From assembly GCF_002022505.1 (NCBI RefSeq), contig NZ_CP019781.1:744001-808000 (forward strand): DNA of 64,000 nucleotides, given 5' to 3'. The DNA comes from Bartonella sp. WD16.2 (GTDB lineage Bacteria > Pseudomonadota > Alphaproteobacteria > Rhizobiales > Rhizobiaceae). Below are positions 14,126 to 23,628 of the stretch, piece by piece. The notes under the pieces are model-generated. The model was not told the DNA's origin and made no database searches. It was given only the letters and a program-made list of their open reading frames with translations. A program made the position numbers and the translations under genes. Numbering within the stretch: the stretch's first letter is position 1; the number at the start of each line of letters is the position of its first letter.

Positions 14126-15253
14126 ATGGCGACAACACAAATGAATATCAATGACCCATTAGCGGTTAGCGCTTGGGCTAAGATGCTCAATACAGAGACC
14201 TCAAAAGCATTGTCTATTGCACCGCTTATGGGGACAAACAAAAATAGTATCATCCAAGTGAAGGATGAATCAGGAAAATCAGCGAGTGATTCAATTACCA
14301 TGGGATTACGGACCCAGCTTATGGGTGATGGTGTTAGCGAAAGTCAAACGCTGGAAGGTAATGAAGAAGCGCTTCAGTTTATGAGTGATAAGATACACAT
14401 TAATGAGCTTTCTCATGCTGTACGTGTTCCAAATGAAGGGTCGATTGATCAACAACGTGTTTTGTTTAACTTGCGTAATGAAGCAAAGGATGCACTTGTT
14501 GATTGGTATGCAGACCGTTTAAGCATGATGTTCTTTATTCAAGCTGCAGGCTATACAGCACCATGGATGAAGTTTGAAGGGCATACCGTAACGCTTAAAC
14601 CAGTGCATTATGGTTTTAATGAACCTTTAGAACCAAGCAGTAAGCGTGTTATTCGCCCAAATCAGAAAAAAACGGATGAAGCACTTGCAAAAGAGGATGT
14701 CTTTAATCTCAAATTGATTGATCAAGCTGTGCAGCGTGCAAAATTGGCTAATCCTAAGATTAGACCGGTACGGATTAATGGAGACAGTGTCTATGTGTTG
14801 TATCTTCACCCAATACAGGTGACCCAATTGCGCACCAATACAGATGAAGGGCAATGGCTTGATATTACCAAGGCAGTTTTTAATGGAAGCCGTTCTAAAA
14901 ACCCCATTTTTGATGGATCATTAGGGGTGTATAATGGTGTTGTTTTACGTGAAGCTGCTCATGTGCCCAATGGTGTTGATTCAAAGACCAAAGAGCCTGT
15001 TTTATCTGTTCGACGTGCTGTTTTGCTTGGTGCACAAAGTATCATCATGGCTTATGGGCGTAGCAATAAAGGCAATGGAGCAACACGCTATAAATTAGTG
15101 GAAGAGCTGTTTGATTATGAACGTGAGTTTGGTGTGGCTGCCAAGACGATTATTGGCATGAAAAAATCACGCTACGCTTTACCCTATTCTAATCAGGGAG
15201 CACAAGACTTTGGGACCATTGTTATCCCATCTTTTGCTGAAGATAACGTATAA
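14126..15253 (+). CDS. Major capsid protein, N4-gp56/DUF4043 type
   Basis: The product has 375 aa. The N-terminus INDPLAVSAWAKMLNTETSKAL and the motif DSITMGLRTQLMGDGV resemble the N4 gp56 / DUF4043 capsid family, which has the HK97 fold. Later features are VYVLYLHPIQVTQLR, NPIFDGSLGVYNGVVLREA and a conserved tail with DYEREFGVAAKTIIGMKKSRY. It builds the icosahedral shell. It follows scaffold directly and is bracketed by two hairpins. Confidence 0.85.
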   Translation: MATTQMNINDPLAVSAWAKMLNTETSKALSIAPLMGTNKNSIIQVKDESGKSASDSITMGLRTQLMGDGVSESQTLEGNEEALQFMSDKIHINELSHAVRVPNEGSIDQQRVLFNLRNEAKDALVDWYADRLSMMFFIQAAGYTAPWMKFEGHTVTLKPVHYGFNEPLEPSSKRVIRPNQKKTDEALAKEDVFNLKLIDQAVQRAKLANPKIRPVRINGDSVYVLYLHPIQVTQLRTNTDEGQWLDITKAVFNGSRSKNPIFDGSLGVYNGVVLREAAHVPNGVDSKTKEPVLSVRRAVLLGAQSIIMAYGRSNKGNGATRYKLVEELFDYEREFGVAAKTIIGMKKSRYALPYSNQGAQDFGTIVIPSFAEDNV

Positions 15254-15281
15254 ACATCAATGAAATGAGTAGGATTTAATC

Positions 15282-15713
15282 ATGACAAAACAACGTCTTA
15301 TGACACAGACATTTGTTGATTTTACACAAACAACGGATGAAGGCATGCCACCTGTTTTGCAGGGGCGTGATATTCATACACAGCAGGTGAGCTTTTTTCG
15401 CTCGCGTATACAAGCAAGCGACACTGGACTTACCACATCAGTTGGTGTTTTACCGCGGGGTGCTTTAATTAAAAGCATCACTATTTATACACTGACAGAT
15501 TTTGAAGGAGCCACTGCAACAATTGGTAAAAAGCCAGGGGGCAGTGATTATGGAACCCAAGTACTTGAAGAGGAAGGTGTAAAAGAGGTCGAATTGCCTT
15601 TAAAAGCACGCAGCGTTCCCCTTCAGTTTGAAAATACGATTTATGTTACACGAGACAAGAAAAGCTCCAAAGGGGATGCTGAGATCATTGTTGAGTTTTA
15701 CACAAATCGTTAA
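15282..15713 (+). CDS. Probable capsid decoration or head protein
   Basis: The product has 143 aa, predicted all-beta (GVLPRGALIKSITIYTLTDF, NTIYVTRDKKSSKGDAEIIV). It lies 28 bp after the capsid gene and before an intrinsic terminator. Small beta proteins in this place usually decorate or stabilise the shell. The function is inferred from position and composition only. Confidence 0.55.
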   Translation: MTKQRLMTQTFVDFTQTTDEGMPPVLQGRDIHTQQVSFFRSRIQASDTGLTTSVGVLPRGALIKSITIYTLTDFEGATATIGKKPGGSDYGTQVLEEEGVKEVELPLKARSVPLQFENTIYVTRDKKSSKGDAEIIVEFYTNR

Positions 15714-15717
15714 AAGA

Positions 15718-15751
15718 AGGGGGCGTTTGTTCCTTACGCTCCCTCCTTTTT
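15718..15751 (+). terminator. Intrinsic terminator inside the late operon
   Basis: AGGGGGCGT (15718-15726) pairs with ACGCTCCCT (15736-15744), one G-U pair, followed by CCTTTTT. It ends the capsid and decoration segment, so genes further down are probably made in smaller amounts. Confidence 0.7.
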
Positions 15752-15770
15752 AAATGTTGGGATAATACGC

Positions 15771-16466
15771 ATGGCTATTATGATTCATACAGGCGGCCCC
15801 ATTGAGATAAAAGGGGAGATTATTCCTCATGATCAAAATTTTATTCAGATGGTTGGTGATATTCAAGATGAGATTGATGATCAAACCAATGAATATGTTG
15901 ATCAAGTACAAAAGGTGATATTTTCAGCTATTCGCTTTTGTGAACGGTTTCCCTTTTATTTCAATGAAAGCCGTGAGGTTGTTTTAACCACATTGCAAGG
16001 CAAAAGCCGCTATGGAGATGAGGCTCATCCTTCAATCAGTGGGGCTATTCAGATTATTGATGCTTATATTGATGGGAATAATCATAGTAAGTCAAAGCTT
16101 TTGCGGGTAGACCCGATGGAGATTGAAGGGTTTGATGAGGCTCATCGTGGTTTGCCCACACGCTATGCTTATTTTGCACGAAAGCTTGTTTTCTATCCAA
16201 CACCCGATGATGTTTATTCTATCAGGCTTATTCTTGATCCTATACGGGTTAAAACTATTGAGAATGCGAGGCAAGCATCTGTATGGTTTTTGGAAGCTTA
16301 TGAGCTTATCAAAACCCGTGCAAAATATGAGTTATATGCCAATATACTCAAAGAGCCACAGATGGCAGCAACAGCCCTTGCGATGTTTCAAGAACAGTTA
16401 AACGTTCTTCAAATTGAGACCTCACGGCGTAAAAACTTTGCACAGATTCAACACACGGATTTCTGA
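15771..16466 (+). CDS. Head-tail adaptor, P22 gp4-like
   Basis: The product has 231 aa. The pattern (helical core with QKVIFSAIRFCERFPFYFNE, a beta insertion, the sequence GLPTRYAYFARKLVFYPTPD, then a C-terminal helical tail) matches the P22 gp4 / phage adaptor group that binds below the portal. It overlaps the gp10-like gene by one base, as expected for consecutive connector genes. Confidence 0.65.
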   Translation: MAIMIHTGGPIEIKGEIIPHDQNFIQMVGDIQDEIDDQTNEYVDQVQKVIFSAIRFCERFPFYFNESREVVLTTLQGKSRYGDEAHPSISGAIQIIDAYIDGNNHSKSKLLRVDPMEIEGFDEAHRGLPTRYAYFARKLVFYPTPDDVYSIRLILDPIRVKTIENARQASVWFLEAYELIKTRAKYELYANILKEPQMAATALAMFQEQLNVLQIETSRRKNFAQIQHTDF

Positions 16467-17923
16467 TGACTTTTATCCCTATTGCTGAATTTAGACCAGA
16501 CACTGCATTTATAAACAGTGGCTATTCGAATGAGATTGTGAATGTTTTACCTGCCCCTCAGGCTTATATTCCCTTTCCAACGGTTGCACCTATCTCAGAT
16601 CCGTTTCCCGATGAGATTTTAAGCGTGTATGCTGTGCGTTCATCAGGTGGTGTGCGGATCATTGTTGGTTCACCAACAAAGCTTTACGCGTTTGATAATA
16701 GTACGCGTGGATGGAAAGATATCAGCAAGCCTGATACGCTCTATCATGCCAATGAGACAACGCCTTGGTCTTTTGCTTCTTTTGGGGATTACATCATTGC
16801 TGTTAATAGTAATGATGCACCACAGGTGCTTTCTTTAAAAAAGGATGAGAGATTTGATGATTTGGGAGGGGAGCCTCCACGGGCTGGTATTGTGCGTGTT
16901 TGGGGTGATTTTGTTTGTTTGATGAAGCTTACAGATTATCCAAACCGTGTGCATTGGTCAGGGTTAAATGATGCGCAGTTTTGGACTATTGGGAAAAACA
17001 GCTGTGATTATCAAGATTTTCCAGATGGTGAATATGTTCAAGGTTCAACACAAGCAACCAACCCATTTATTTTTATGCGATCGGCCATTTACCATGCGAC
17101 ATTTGTGCCGGGCTCGAAGATTATATTTAGTTTTACAAAAATAAAGGATAAAATAGGAGCCAAAAGCAGCACAGCCATTGCAAGCCGTGGGGAACATACT
17201 TTCTTTGTCGCTGATGATGGGTTTTACCAGATCAATAATGAAGGGGAGATGCTGCCTATTGGGTTTGGTAAAGTCGATAAAACGGTTTTTGCACTTTATC
17301 ATAACTTTTCTATTGATGACATGCACGCGTGCATTGATCCAGTTTATTCACGGGTGTACTTTTCGATCAATGACGATATCGCTGGAATGCATATTTATGT
17401 GTATGATTGGATCTTGCAAACATGGAGTGTCATCAAGGGGCATGATCTTTTCTTATTTCCCTTATTTGCAGTGGGGTATACCTTAGAAGGTCTCGATGAA
17501 GTCTCTAATCGTTTGATAGATTTGCCCGCTTCTCTTGATAGTAAGATATGGCAAAATGGTGCCCCTGTCTTAGGAGCGTTTAATCAAGACAATAGATTTG
17601 GGCTTTTTGCAGGCCCGCCGATGGAAGCGGTGATTACCTCACAGACGATGGGTAATACGACAAGACAGATCAACCTGATGAGTGAGGCTTTTGTTCAAGC
17701 CGATACAACAGAAGGTTTATTAAGTGTTGGGGCTGCTTTTATTCTGGATGATGACAATCGGTTTCATTGGGCAGACGAGCGTTATGCGGGCTATAATCAC
17801 GGGATGTATAATATTCGCTCACGGGCGCGTTATCACGCGTTGCGTCTCAGGATTCCAGAAGGCACGCCGTGGACGCATATGACAGGTTTTGAAGTAACAC
17901 TCAAACCTGCAGGTATCAGATGA
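16466..17923 (+). CDS. Tail hub protein, P22 gp10-like
   Basis: The product has 485 aa. Repeated beta blades (FASFGDYIIAVNSND, VWGDFVCLMKLTDYPNRVHW, IASRGEHTFFVADDGFYQIN) predict a propeller-like fold as in P22 gp10, which plugs and extends the portal channel after packaging. Gene order after the adaptor agrees. Its stop overlaps the next ATG by 4 bp. Confidence 0.65.
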   Translation: MTFIPIAEFRPDTAFINSGYSNEIVNVLPAPQAYIPFPTVAPISDPFPDEILSVYAVRSSGGVRIIVGSPTKLYAFDNSTRGWKDISKPDTLYHANETTPWSFASFGDYIIAVNSNDAPQVLSLKKDERFDDLGGEPPRAGIVRVWGDFVCLMKLTDYPNRVHWSGLNDAQFWTIGKNSCDYQDFPDGEYVQGSTQATNPFIFMRSAIYHATFVPGSKIIFSFTKIKDKIGAKSSTAIASRGEHTFFVADDGFYQINNEGEMLPIGFGKVDKTVFALYHNFSIDDMHACIDPVYSRVYFSINDDIAGMHIYVYDWILQTWSVIKGHDLFLFPLFAVGYTLEGLDEVSNRLIDLPASLDSKIWQNGAPVLGAFNQDNRFGLFAGPPMEAVITSQTMGNTTRQINLMSEAFVQADTTEGLLSVGAAFILDDDNRFHWADERYAGYNHGMYNIRSRARYHALRLRIPEGTPWTHMTGFEVTLKPAGIR

Positions 17924-18363
17924 ATTTGAAGGTTTATAACACACAGCAATGGAGTGCTGAGCAAATAGCACCCTATTGGCGTGATATCTTAAAATCGATT
18001 GCTTATTTTATTGATAAGTTTCCCGATGATTATGATCTTGAGACGCTTTTGAACGATATTTTAAAGGGAGAAAAGCTTCTTTGGATTATCGTTGATGAGC
18101 ATGAAAATTTTATGGCTCATATCACTACACAATTGGATCATCTTGTTACAGGGGTAAAGCGTGCGGTTATTGTGACGCTTGGTGGAACAGGTGGTCAGCA
18201 TTTAAGTCAGATTATTCCGCATATTGAGGACTATTACAAAGAACAAGGGGCAGACGAGCTTATCATCATAGGCCGGCGTGGATGGGAGAGATCTCTTAAA
18301 GCGCATGGCTACTGCGTTAATCTTTTAGAATATAGAAAGCAGCTTTACCATGGGAAAGAATAA
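17920..18363 (+). CDS. GNAT-like phage protein
   Basis: The product has 147 aa. The core AVIVTLGGTGGQHLSQIIPH, then a helix, then GADELIIIGRRGWERSLKAHGY resembles the acetyl-CoA-binding half of a GNAT acetyltransferase: a beta-strand, a loop before a helix and a terminal strand. Such proteins are common between tail and ejection genes of rhizobial podoviruses as I recall. The substrate is unknown, and no catalytic residue can be named with certainty. Confidence 0.55.
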   Translation: MNLKVYNTQQWSAEQIAPYWRDILKSIAYFIDKFPDDYDLETLLNDILKGEKLLWIIVDEHENFMAHITTQLDHLVTGVKRAVIVTLGGTGGQHLSQIIPHIEDYYKEQGADELIIIGRRGWERSLKAHGYCVNLLEYRKQLYHGKE

Positions 18364-19393
18364 AAAACCAAAGGTAACACAAAATACAACACAGACAAAT
18401 GCACCACCAGCATGGGCACAAGGTATTTTTGAGCTTGGTGCCAATGATGCGATGAATCTTTACAATAGTGGCAGTGGAAAGGAGGTTTATCAGGGGGATC
18501 GTGTTACCAATTTGAGTGATCAGACATTGGGTGCGATTACAGGGCTTAACAACACGGCTCAAAGCTATAATAACAGCTATTTAAATGGGCTTGCCACGGG
18601 ACCAAATGCAGCAAGTCAAAATTTAAGCAACATGGCTTCTGGGGCGCAAATAGGCGCTAACCCTTATTTTAATGAAGCCCTTCAAAACACCTTAAATAAT
18701 ACGGCGAGCTCTATTAACAGCTCAATGTCAGGGGCAGGGCGTTATGGTTCGGGAGCACATACGGGCGTTCTTGCCAATGAATTGGGGGGTATTGCAACCC
18801 AAGCGATGGCACAGCAATATAACCAAGATGTTAACAATATGATGGCTGCCAATAGTTTGATTGACCAGGCCAACCAAAACCAGCTTGCAGGGGCTTCGAA
18901 TTTCTTCCAAGGTCAAGGTCAAGCGAATATGAATGCGCTTGCGGGGGGCAGTTTGATTGATGCCAATAATCAGCAGAAACTTGATGCAGAGCGGGAAAAA
19001 TGGGAGCAGCAGAATAATCTTGAATGGGATCAGTTAAGTAAGTTACTGGCCGCAGGAGGGGCTGTTTCTGGCAATTACGGTACACAAACAGGGCAATCGA
19101 CAACGCTTGTTCAAAACAATCCATGGGCAACTATTGGAGGTATTGGGGGCATTTTTGGTGGAATGCCGGGGTTAAGTGATCGAAGAGCAAAAGAGAACAT
19201 TGTTGAAGTTGGGTATAGGAATGGCCATAAACTCTATGACTATAATTACAAAGGGTGCTCTAAGTGCTATAGAGGGGTGATGGCGCAAGATATTCTTGCA
19301 ACAAACCCTGAGGCTGTTTTCTTAAATACTGTCACCGGTCTTTTGCATGTTGATTATAGCAAGCTTGGTTTTGATATGGAAAGGGTTGCTTAA
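18350..19393 (+). CDS. Virion protein with C-terminal S74 chaperone domain
   Basis: The product has 347 aa. The N-terminal 270 residues are rich in Asn, Gly, Ala and Gln, resembling podovirus internal or tail proteins. The last 70 residues start with LSDRRAKENIVEVG and end LHVDYSKLGF. This is the intramolecular chaperone (peptidase S74) signature, in which the Ser of SD(R)xK is the self-cleavage site in tailspikes. Here the domain is on a protein without an obvious fibre. It overlaps the GNAT-like gene by 14 bp and the next start by one base. Confidence 0.65.
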   Translation: MGKNKKPKVTQNTTQTNAPPAWAQGIFELGANDAMNLYNSGSGKEVYQGDRVTNLSDQTLGAITGLNNTAQSYNNSYLNGLATGPNAASQNLSNMASGAQIGANPYFNEALQNTLNNTASSINSSMSGAGRYGSGAHTGVLANELGGIATQAMAQQYNQDVNNMMAANSLIDQANQNQLAGASNFFQGQGQANMNALAGGSLIDANNQQKLDAEREKWEQQNNLEWDQLSKLLAAGGAVSGNYGTQTGQSTTLVQNNPWATIGGIGGIFGGMPGLSDRRAKENIVEVGYRNGHKLYDYNYKGCSKCYRGVMAQDILATNPEAVFLNTVTGLLHVDYSKLGFDMERVA

Positions 19394-21203
19394 TGTCTAG
19401 ATTTTATGCGTTAGATCCATCTTTGGATCAAGAAGATGGCCGCAATAATAAAGGGATGATGTCTTTAGCCCGTCGTATGCCATTTCGAGATCTTGTCCGC
19501 TACAGCTTATCCGTTCCTATCCATCTACTCGACAAGAATGTATGGCCTAAAAAAATTGATTTTCCAGATCTTATTCGAGGCTATTATAAGGAGCCTGAAG
19601 AAACGGGCAAAAAAGGGCTTAAAGATTTAATTGTATCTGTTGCGGATTTAAAAGATCAGATGGCCCCTTTATCGGATTATTCGATCAAAACAAACAATAC
19701 ACCGCAATACGATAAGAGTAACTCTCTAGGGCATGGTGAATCATTGATTTCCCAATCTGAATTTGTTTCTCCTATTGATATGCCTTCACAAAATGAAGCA
19801 GAGCAACAGCAAAAAGATGCAATGAATTATATTGCTGAGCTCAACAGAAGATCTGCTAGAGAGCAATTGCAGACGAATGCACCTTTAAATGAAAATGCGC
19901 CTTTGAGTGAGGAGGGTGCTTTACAGACAAATGATAAGTCAGAGCAAGAACAAGAATCTTTAAATGCACCTGAAAACTTTATTAATTCACAAGGTCAGCC
20001 AGAGCAGCTTGCCAATAGTGAAGCAGACGATTTTTTCCAAAGATTAGCGGGGGTAATGGCCATGCGGGGGTTCAAGACAAAGACAGTGCGGGTTCTTTAT
20101 GGGATCGTTTTAAGAATTCGGAGTTTTCAGAGCGTTTAATGGACTCTTTTGCTGGTCTTGCTTCAGGGCAAACACCTCAAGAGAGCTTTTCAAATGCAGC
20201 ACTTAAATTGCGCCAGGGCAATAGTGAGCGGGCTCAACGTCAGCAAACTTTGAACGTTTTACAATCCAAAGGATATAGTGATCAAGAGGCGCAAGCAATT
20301 GCACAAAACCCTGATCTTTCTATGAAAATCATGAGTGATACGCTAAGCCCTGCTGGTCTTAAGGAGGGCTATAGAATACTGACACCCGAAGAAAAGGAAG
20401 CATACGGCTTGCCCGGTGATATGGCTTACCAAATATCAACACAGACGGGCAAGATTGAATATCTCAAGGGAACAGAAAGGACAGATGATCCTAACAATAT
20501 GCTTTCAAGGCCTGAGCTTGGACATATGTATGTTAAAGATGAAAATGGCAACATACGTTCTGTACTTATTCCAGGAAGCGATGCAGAGCGTAAAAGAATA
20601 GATGAAGAGAACAAGAAAAAAATAGAATTTGCAAACAAATCTTTTGAAGCAGCAAAGTTCATTGGAATGGTAGAAAAATTAAAGGAAAAATTGGATAAAA
20701 ATCCTAACGTTGTTGGTTGGTATGGTTATTGGGGATCGTTCTTTCCAGCATCAGAGGCATCTCGATTTAAGTCTATGCTTAATGTTATTAAGGCCAACAT
20801 TGCAATTGATAAATTGCAACAAATGAAACATTATTCTCCAAATGGAGCATCGGGCTTTGGGAACTTATCTAACGTTGAATTTATGGCACTGCAGAACTCT
20901 ATAGCTGCTTTAGAGCAAGACCTTTCACCTGAGCAGATGAAAGAATCTTTCCAAACGATTATTGATACTTACGAGAAAGCCAATAAAGCAACGCGGATAC
21001 TTCTTTTTAGTGAAGGAGAAGTATCACCTGAACTTGTTCAAGAAGCATACGGACTTGAGGCTTATCAAAATCAAGATAAGGCGCAACAGACGCAAGATGA
21101 GCAGCCACGTGTGACGGAATATACGCAATTTGATACGTTACCAGAAGGTTATGCATTCCTTGATAGTGACAATCGCGTTAGAAGGAAACAAAGCAATGGC
21201 TGA
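19393..21203 (+). pseudogene. Ejection (internal virion) protein, frameshifted
   Basis: Two consecutive frames, 19393-20139 (248 aa) and 20139-21203 (354 aa), read as one protein of about 603 aa when one G is added to the GGGGG run at 20049-20053. The second frame is open upstream of its nominal ATG and encodes GNGHAGVQDKDSAGSLWDRF, which links naturally to the first. The nominal restart (TAATG) has no ribosome site. Long Gln-rich helical proteins in this position are ejection proteins that travel into the host with DNA. It may be broken, slippage-expressed or mis-sequenced. Confidence 0.65.
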
Positions 21204-23628
21204 GTTAAGACAACCCATGATAAACGAAAAGCCTTTTGATAAGCGATTAGTTGATAAGCGATTGCTTGATACAAACTATAATAATGCTGAAGTTCTTGGT
21301 CATATAAGTGACTTTACTCCAGAACAACTCCGAGAGATTTTCTCAAGGAATAAAGAATTACTTGCTAAAGCAAGACAAAATGGTTCTATCACAAACAATA
21401 ATAAACCAACGACACAAAATAAACCAACGACACAAGAAGATAGCCCTAAAACGAATACTATGGAAGCTTTGGGATGGGGATCAGTTCACGGAGTGACTTT
21501 GGGCTATGATGATGAAATAGCAGCAGCAAAAGATGCACTTTTTACGGACGAAACATATGACGATTCAGTGAAAAGACGGCGTGATTATCAAAAGTTGTTG
21601 GCAAAAGAGCATCCTTATGCTTATTTCGCTGGTAATTTAGCTGGTGGTGTGGCAGCCATAGTTCCTGCAATAGTTGGAGGCCCTGTTGTAGCGGGTGGTG
21701 CTGCTATTGGACGTGGTGCACTTGCTGCTGGACGAGGTATAGCTGCTGCTATACGTGCTGCTCCTGCTGCTATGCGCGCTATGCCTTCAGTTGTACGCGC
21801 TGTTCCCGCTGCTATGCGTGCTGCTCCTGCTGCTGTTGGACGTGGTGCACTTGCTACTGGACGTGCTATTCCCGGTGCTATACGTGCTACTCCTACTGCT
21901 GCAAAAGCTGTAGGTAAAGCTGTAATGAGTCCTGTAAATAAGGCAGCCACAAGAACTTCAGGTGCAGCTGCAGATTATATAAGTAGAGCAGAGGCAAAAG
22001 CATTTCATTCTGCATTAGCGCAAGGTGCCACACGGGCAGAAGCAAAACTTGCAGGGGAAGCAACTGCAAAGAAAGCCGTAGCAAAGTTTAATACAATACG
22101 CGCAGCAAAAATCGGTGGAATCTATGGAGCTATAGCAGGAAGTGGTGAAGGGGAAGGTTGGGGGAATACTATAGTAACTACTGGATTTGGTGGGGCATTT
22201 GGTGGTCTTACACCCTTTGCTCTATCAGCAGCAGCGCCTCTTGTCACAAAACCAGCTAGTGCAACGACTTCTTTTGTTAAAAAAACGCTTCCAAAATGGG
22301 TTCGTGGAAGTCAACCAGGTGAAGTTCAAATAAGCAACAAAGCGCTTAAAGAGATAAGTCGTGCTTTAGACAGTGCAGGTATTCATGATCTAGACAAGGC
22401 TTTAAAGTGGAAAGGTCCTGATTCAATGATCATTGATTTAAGTGATCAGCTTGCTGCACGGGCTTTAAGAGAGGCAAAAAAAGACTATCCTACACATTCA
22501 ATAATGAGCAATCGTTTAGGAGCTAGGCAAGCTGAAAGTACTCAACGTGTAAGGGAAAGACTAAATGAAACACTCGGTAAGAAAGTTAATACACTTGATT
22601 TAAAGCAAGACATTATTAACACCGCAAAAAGAGAGGCTGAACCGCTCTATGAAAAGGCATTTACTGCACCCATTGCAGAGTCTGTTATGAAAGATTTACA
22701 GCTTTTAGAAGAAAGTCCTGCATTTAATGACGCACGTAAAAAAGCAATTGCGGGTTTGTTGAATGTGGGAGATGAAACAGTTATAGCAAACCGTAAAAAT
22801 CCAGAAATGAGTATGCAGATTTTGCACAGAATAAAGGGCGATATAGACAATCAGATTAAATTAGCTCTTAGAGAAGACAATCAAACACACGCTGCAGATT
22901 TGATGAATGTGAAGGAACGTTTGCTTCGTGTTTTAGATACATCATCTCCACATTATACCCAAGCAAGAAAGTTTTACCATGACGAGCGCACTCTTGGCAG
23001 CGCCTTATCTCAAGGTGAAAAAGCGTTTGATAAGAATGTTACGCTTGATATGATCAAAAATCAGCTTTCAGGCTTGGAATCTAAAGAACTGGATGCGTTT
23101 AGAAAAGGTGCACGTTCACAGATAGAACATGCAGCAGCCAATGTACAAAGCCCTGAAAATAGTCTTTCAAGCTTGTTTAATACGCAAGGTGGGCAAGAAA
23201 AATTACAGCTCATTTATGGTAAGGATAAAGCAAACCAAATGATGAAAGCTTTACGGCCAGAGGTTGAGAGATCAGAGTTATTTGCTCGCCTTCCAAGGAA
23301 CGAGGGTGAGCTCGGATCAAAGGCAGGAGAAGCACTTGATAATGTAAGTAAGTCTAGCCTTCGTACTACAATAATGAATTTTTTTACAGGGTCAGTAAAG
23401 CGTGGAGTGTCATCAATCGATAAAAATATCGAGAGAGATATTGCAGAACTGATAACAGCCCATGAACGTGGGGATGTTAGGTTATCGAGACAAAAATCTG
23501 TTGAGTTAATTAACAAGTTTCGTAAAGCAGAACGGAAGCGTTTAATCACACAAGAAGAATTTGTAAAATTCATCAATTTGCTTAATGTTCTATCGACGGG
23601 CAGCTATATTAGAGGGCTTAAAAATTAA
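21196..23628 (+). CDS. Large ejection protein with Ala/Arg repeat segment
   Basis: The product has 810 aa from ATG 21196, preceded by GAAGGAA and overlapping the previous stop. The N-terminal domain (about 1-130) is polar. A hydrophobic Gly/Ala stretch at about 145-180 leads into a repeat region with Pro every six or seven residues (RAAPAAMRAMPSVVRAVPAA and more), then a second Gly-rich stretch and a long helical C-terminus. This suits an ejection protein that crosses the inner membrane. Two DNA copies of TTGGACGTGGTGCACTTGCT lie 129 bp apart inside the repeat. Confidence 0.7.
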   Translation: MAELRQPMINEKPFDKRLVDKRLLDTNYNNAEVLGHISDFTPEQLREIFSRNKELLAKARQNGSITNNNKPTTQNKPTTQEDSPKTNTMEALGWGSVHGVTLGYDDEIAAAKDALFTDETYDDSVKRRRDYQKLLAKEHPYAYFAGNLAGGVAAIVPAIVGGPVVAGGAAIGRGALAAGRGIAAAIRAAPAAMRAMPSVVRAVPAAMRAAPAAVGRGALATGRAIPGAIRATPTAAKAVGKAVMSPVNKAATRTSGAAADYISRAEAKAFHSALAQGATRAEAKLAGEATAKKAVAKFNTIRAAKIGGIYGAIAGSGEGEGWGNTIVTTGFGGAFGGLTPFALSAAAPLVTKPASATTSFVKKTLPKWVRGSQPGEVQISNKALKEISRALDSAGIHDLDKALKWKGPDSMIIDLSDQLAARALREAKKDYPTHSIMSNRLGARQAESTQRVRERLNETLGKKVNTLDLKQDIINTAKREAEPLYEKAFTAPIAESVMKDLQLLEESPAFNDARKKAIAGLLNVGDETVIANRKNPEMSMQILHRIKGDIDNQIKLALREDNQTHAADLMNVKERLLRVLDTSSPHYTQARKFYHDERTLGSALSQGEKAFDKNVTLDMIKNQLSGLESKELDAFRKGARSQIEHAAANVQSPENSLSSLFNTQGGQEKLQLIYGKDKANQMMKALRPEVERSELFARLPRNEGELGSKAGEALDNVSKSSLRTTIMNFFTGSVKRGVSSIDKNIERDIAELITAHERGDVRLSRQKSVELINKFRKAERKRLITQEEFVKFINLLNVLSTGSYIRGLKN

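Noticed and set aside
21621..21950. Minus-strand Ala-rich frame of 109 codons
   Set aside because: It is the antisense shadow of the Ala/Arg/Pro repeat (GCT/GCA codons) of the ejection protein.
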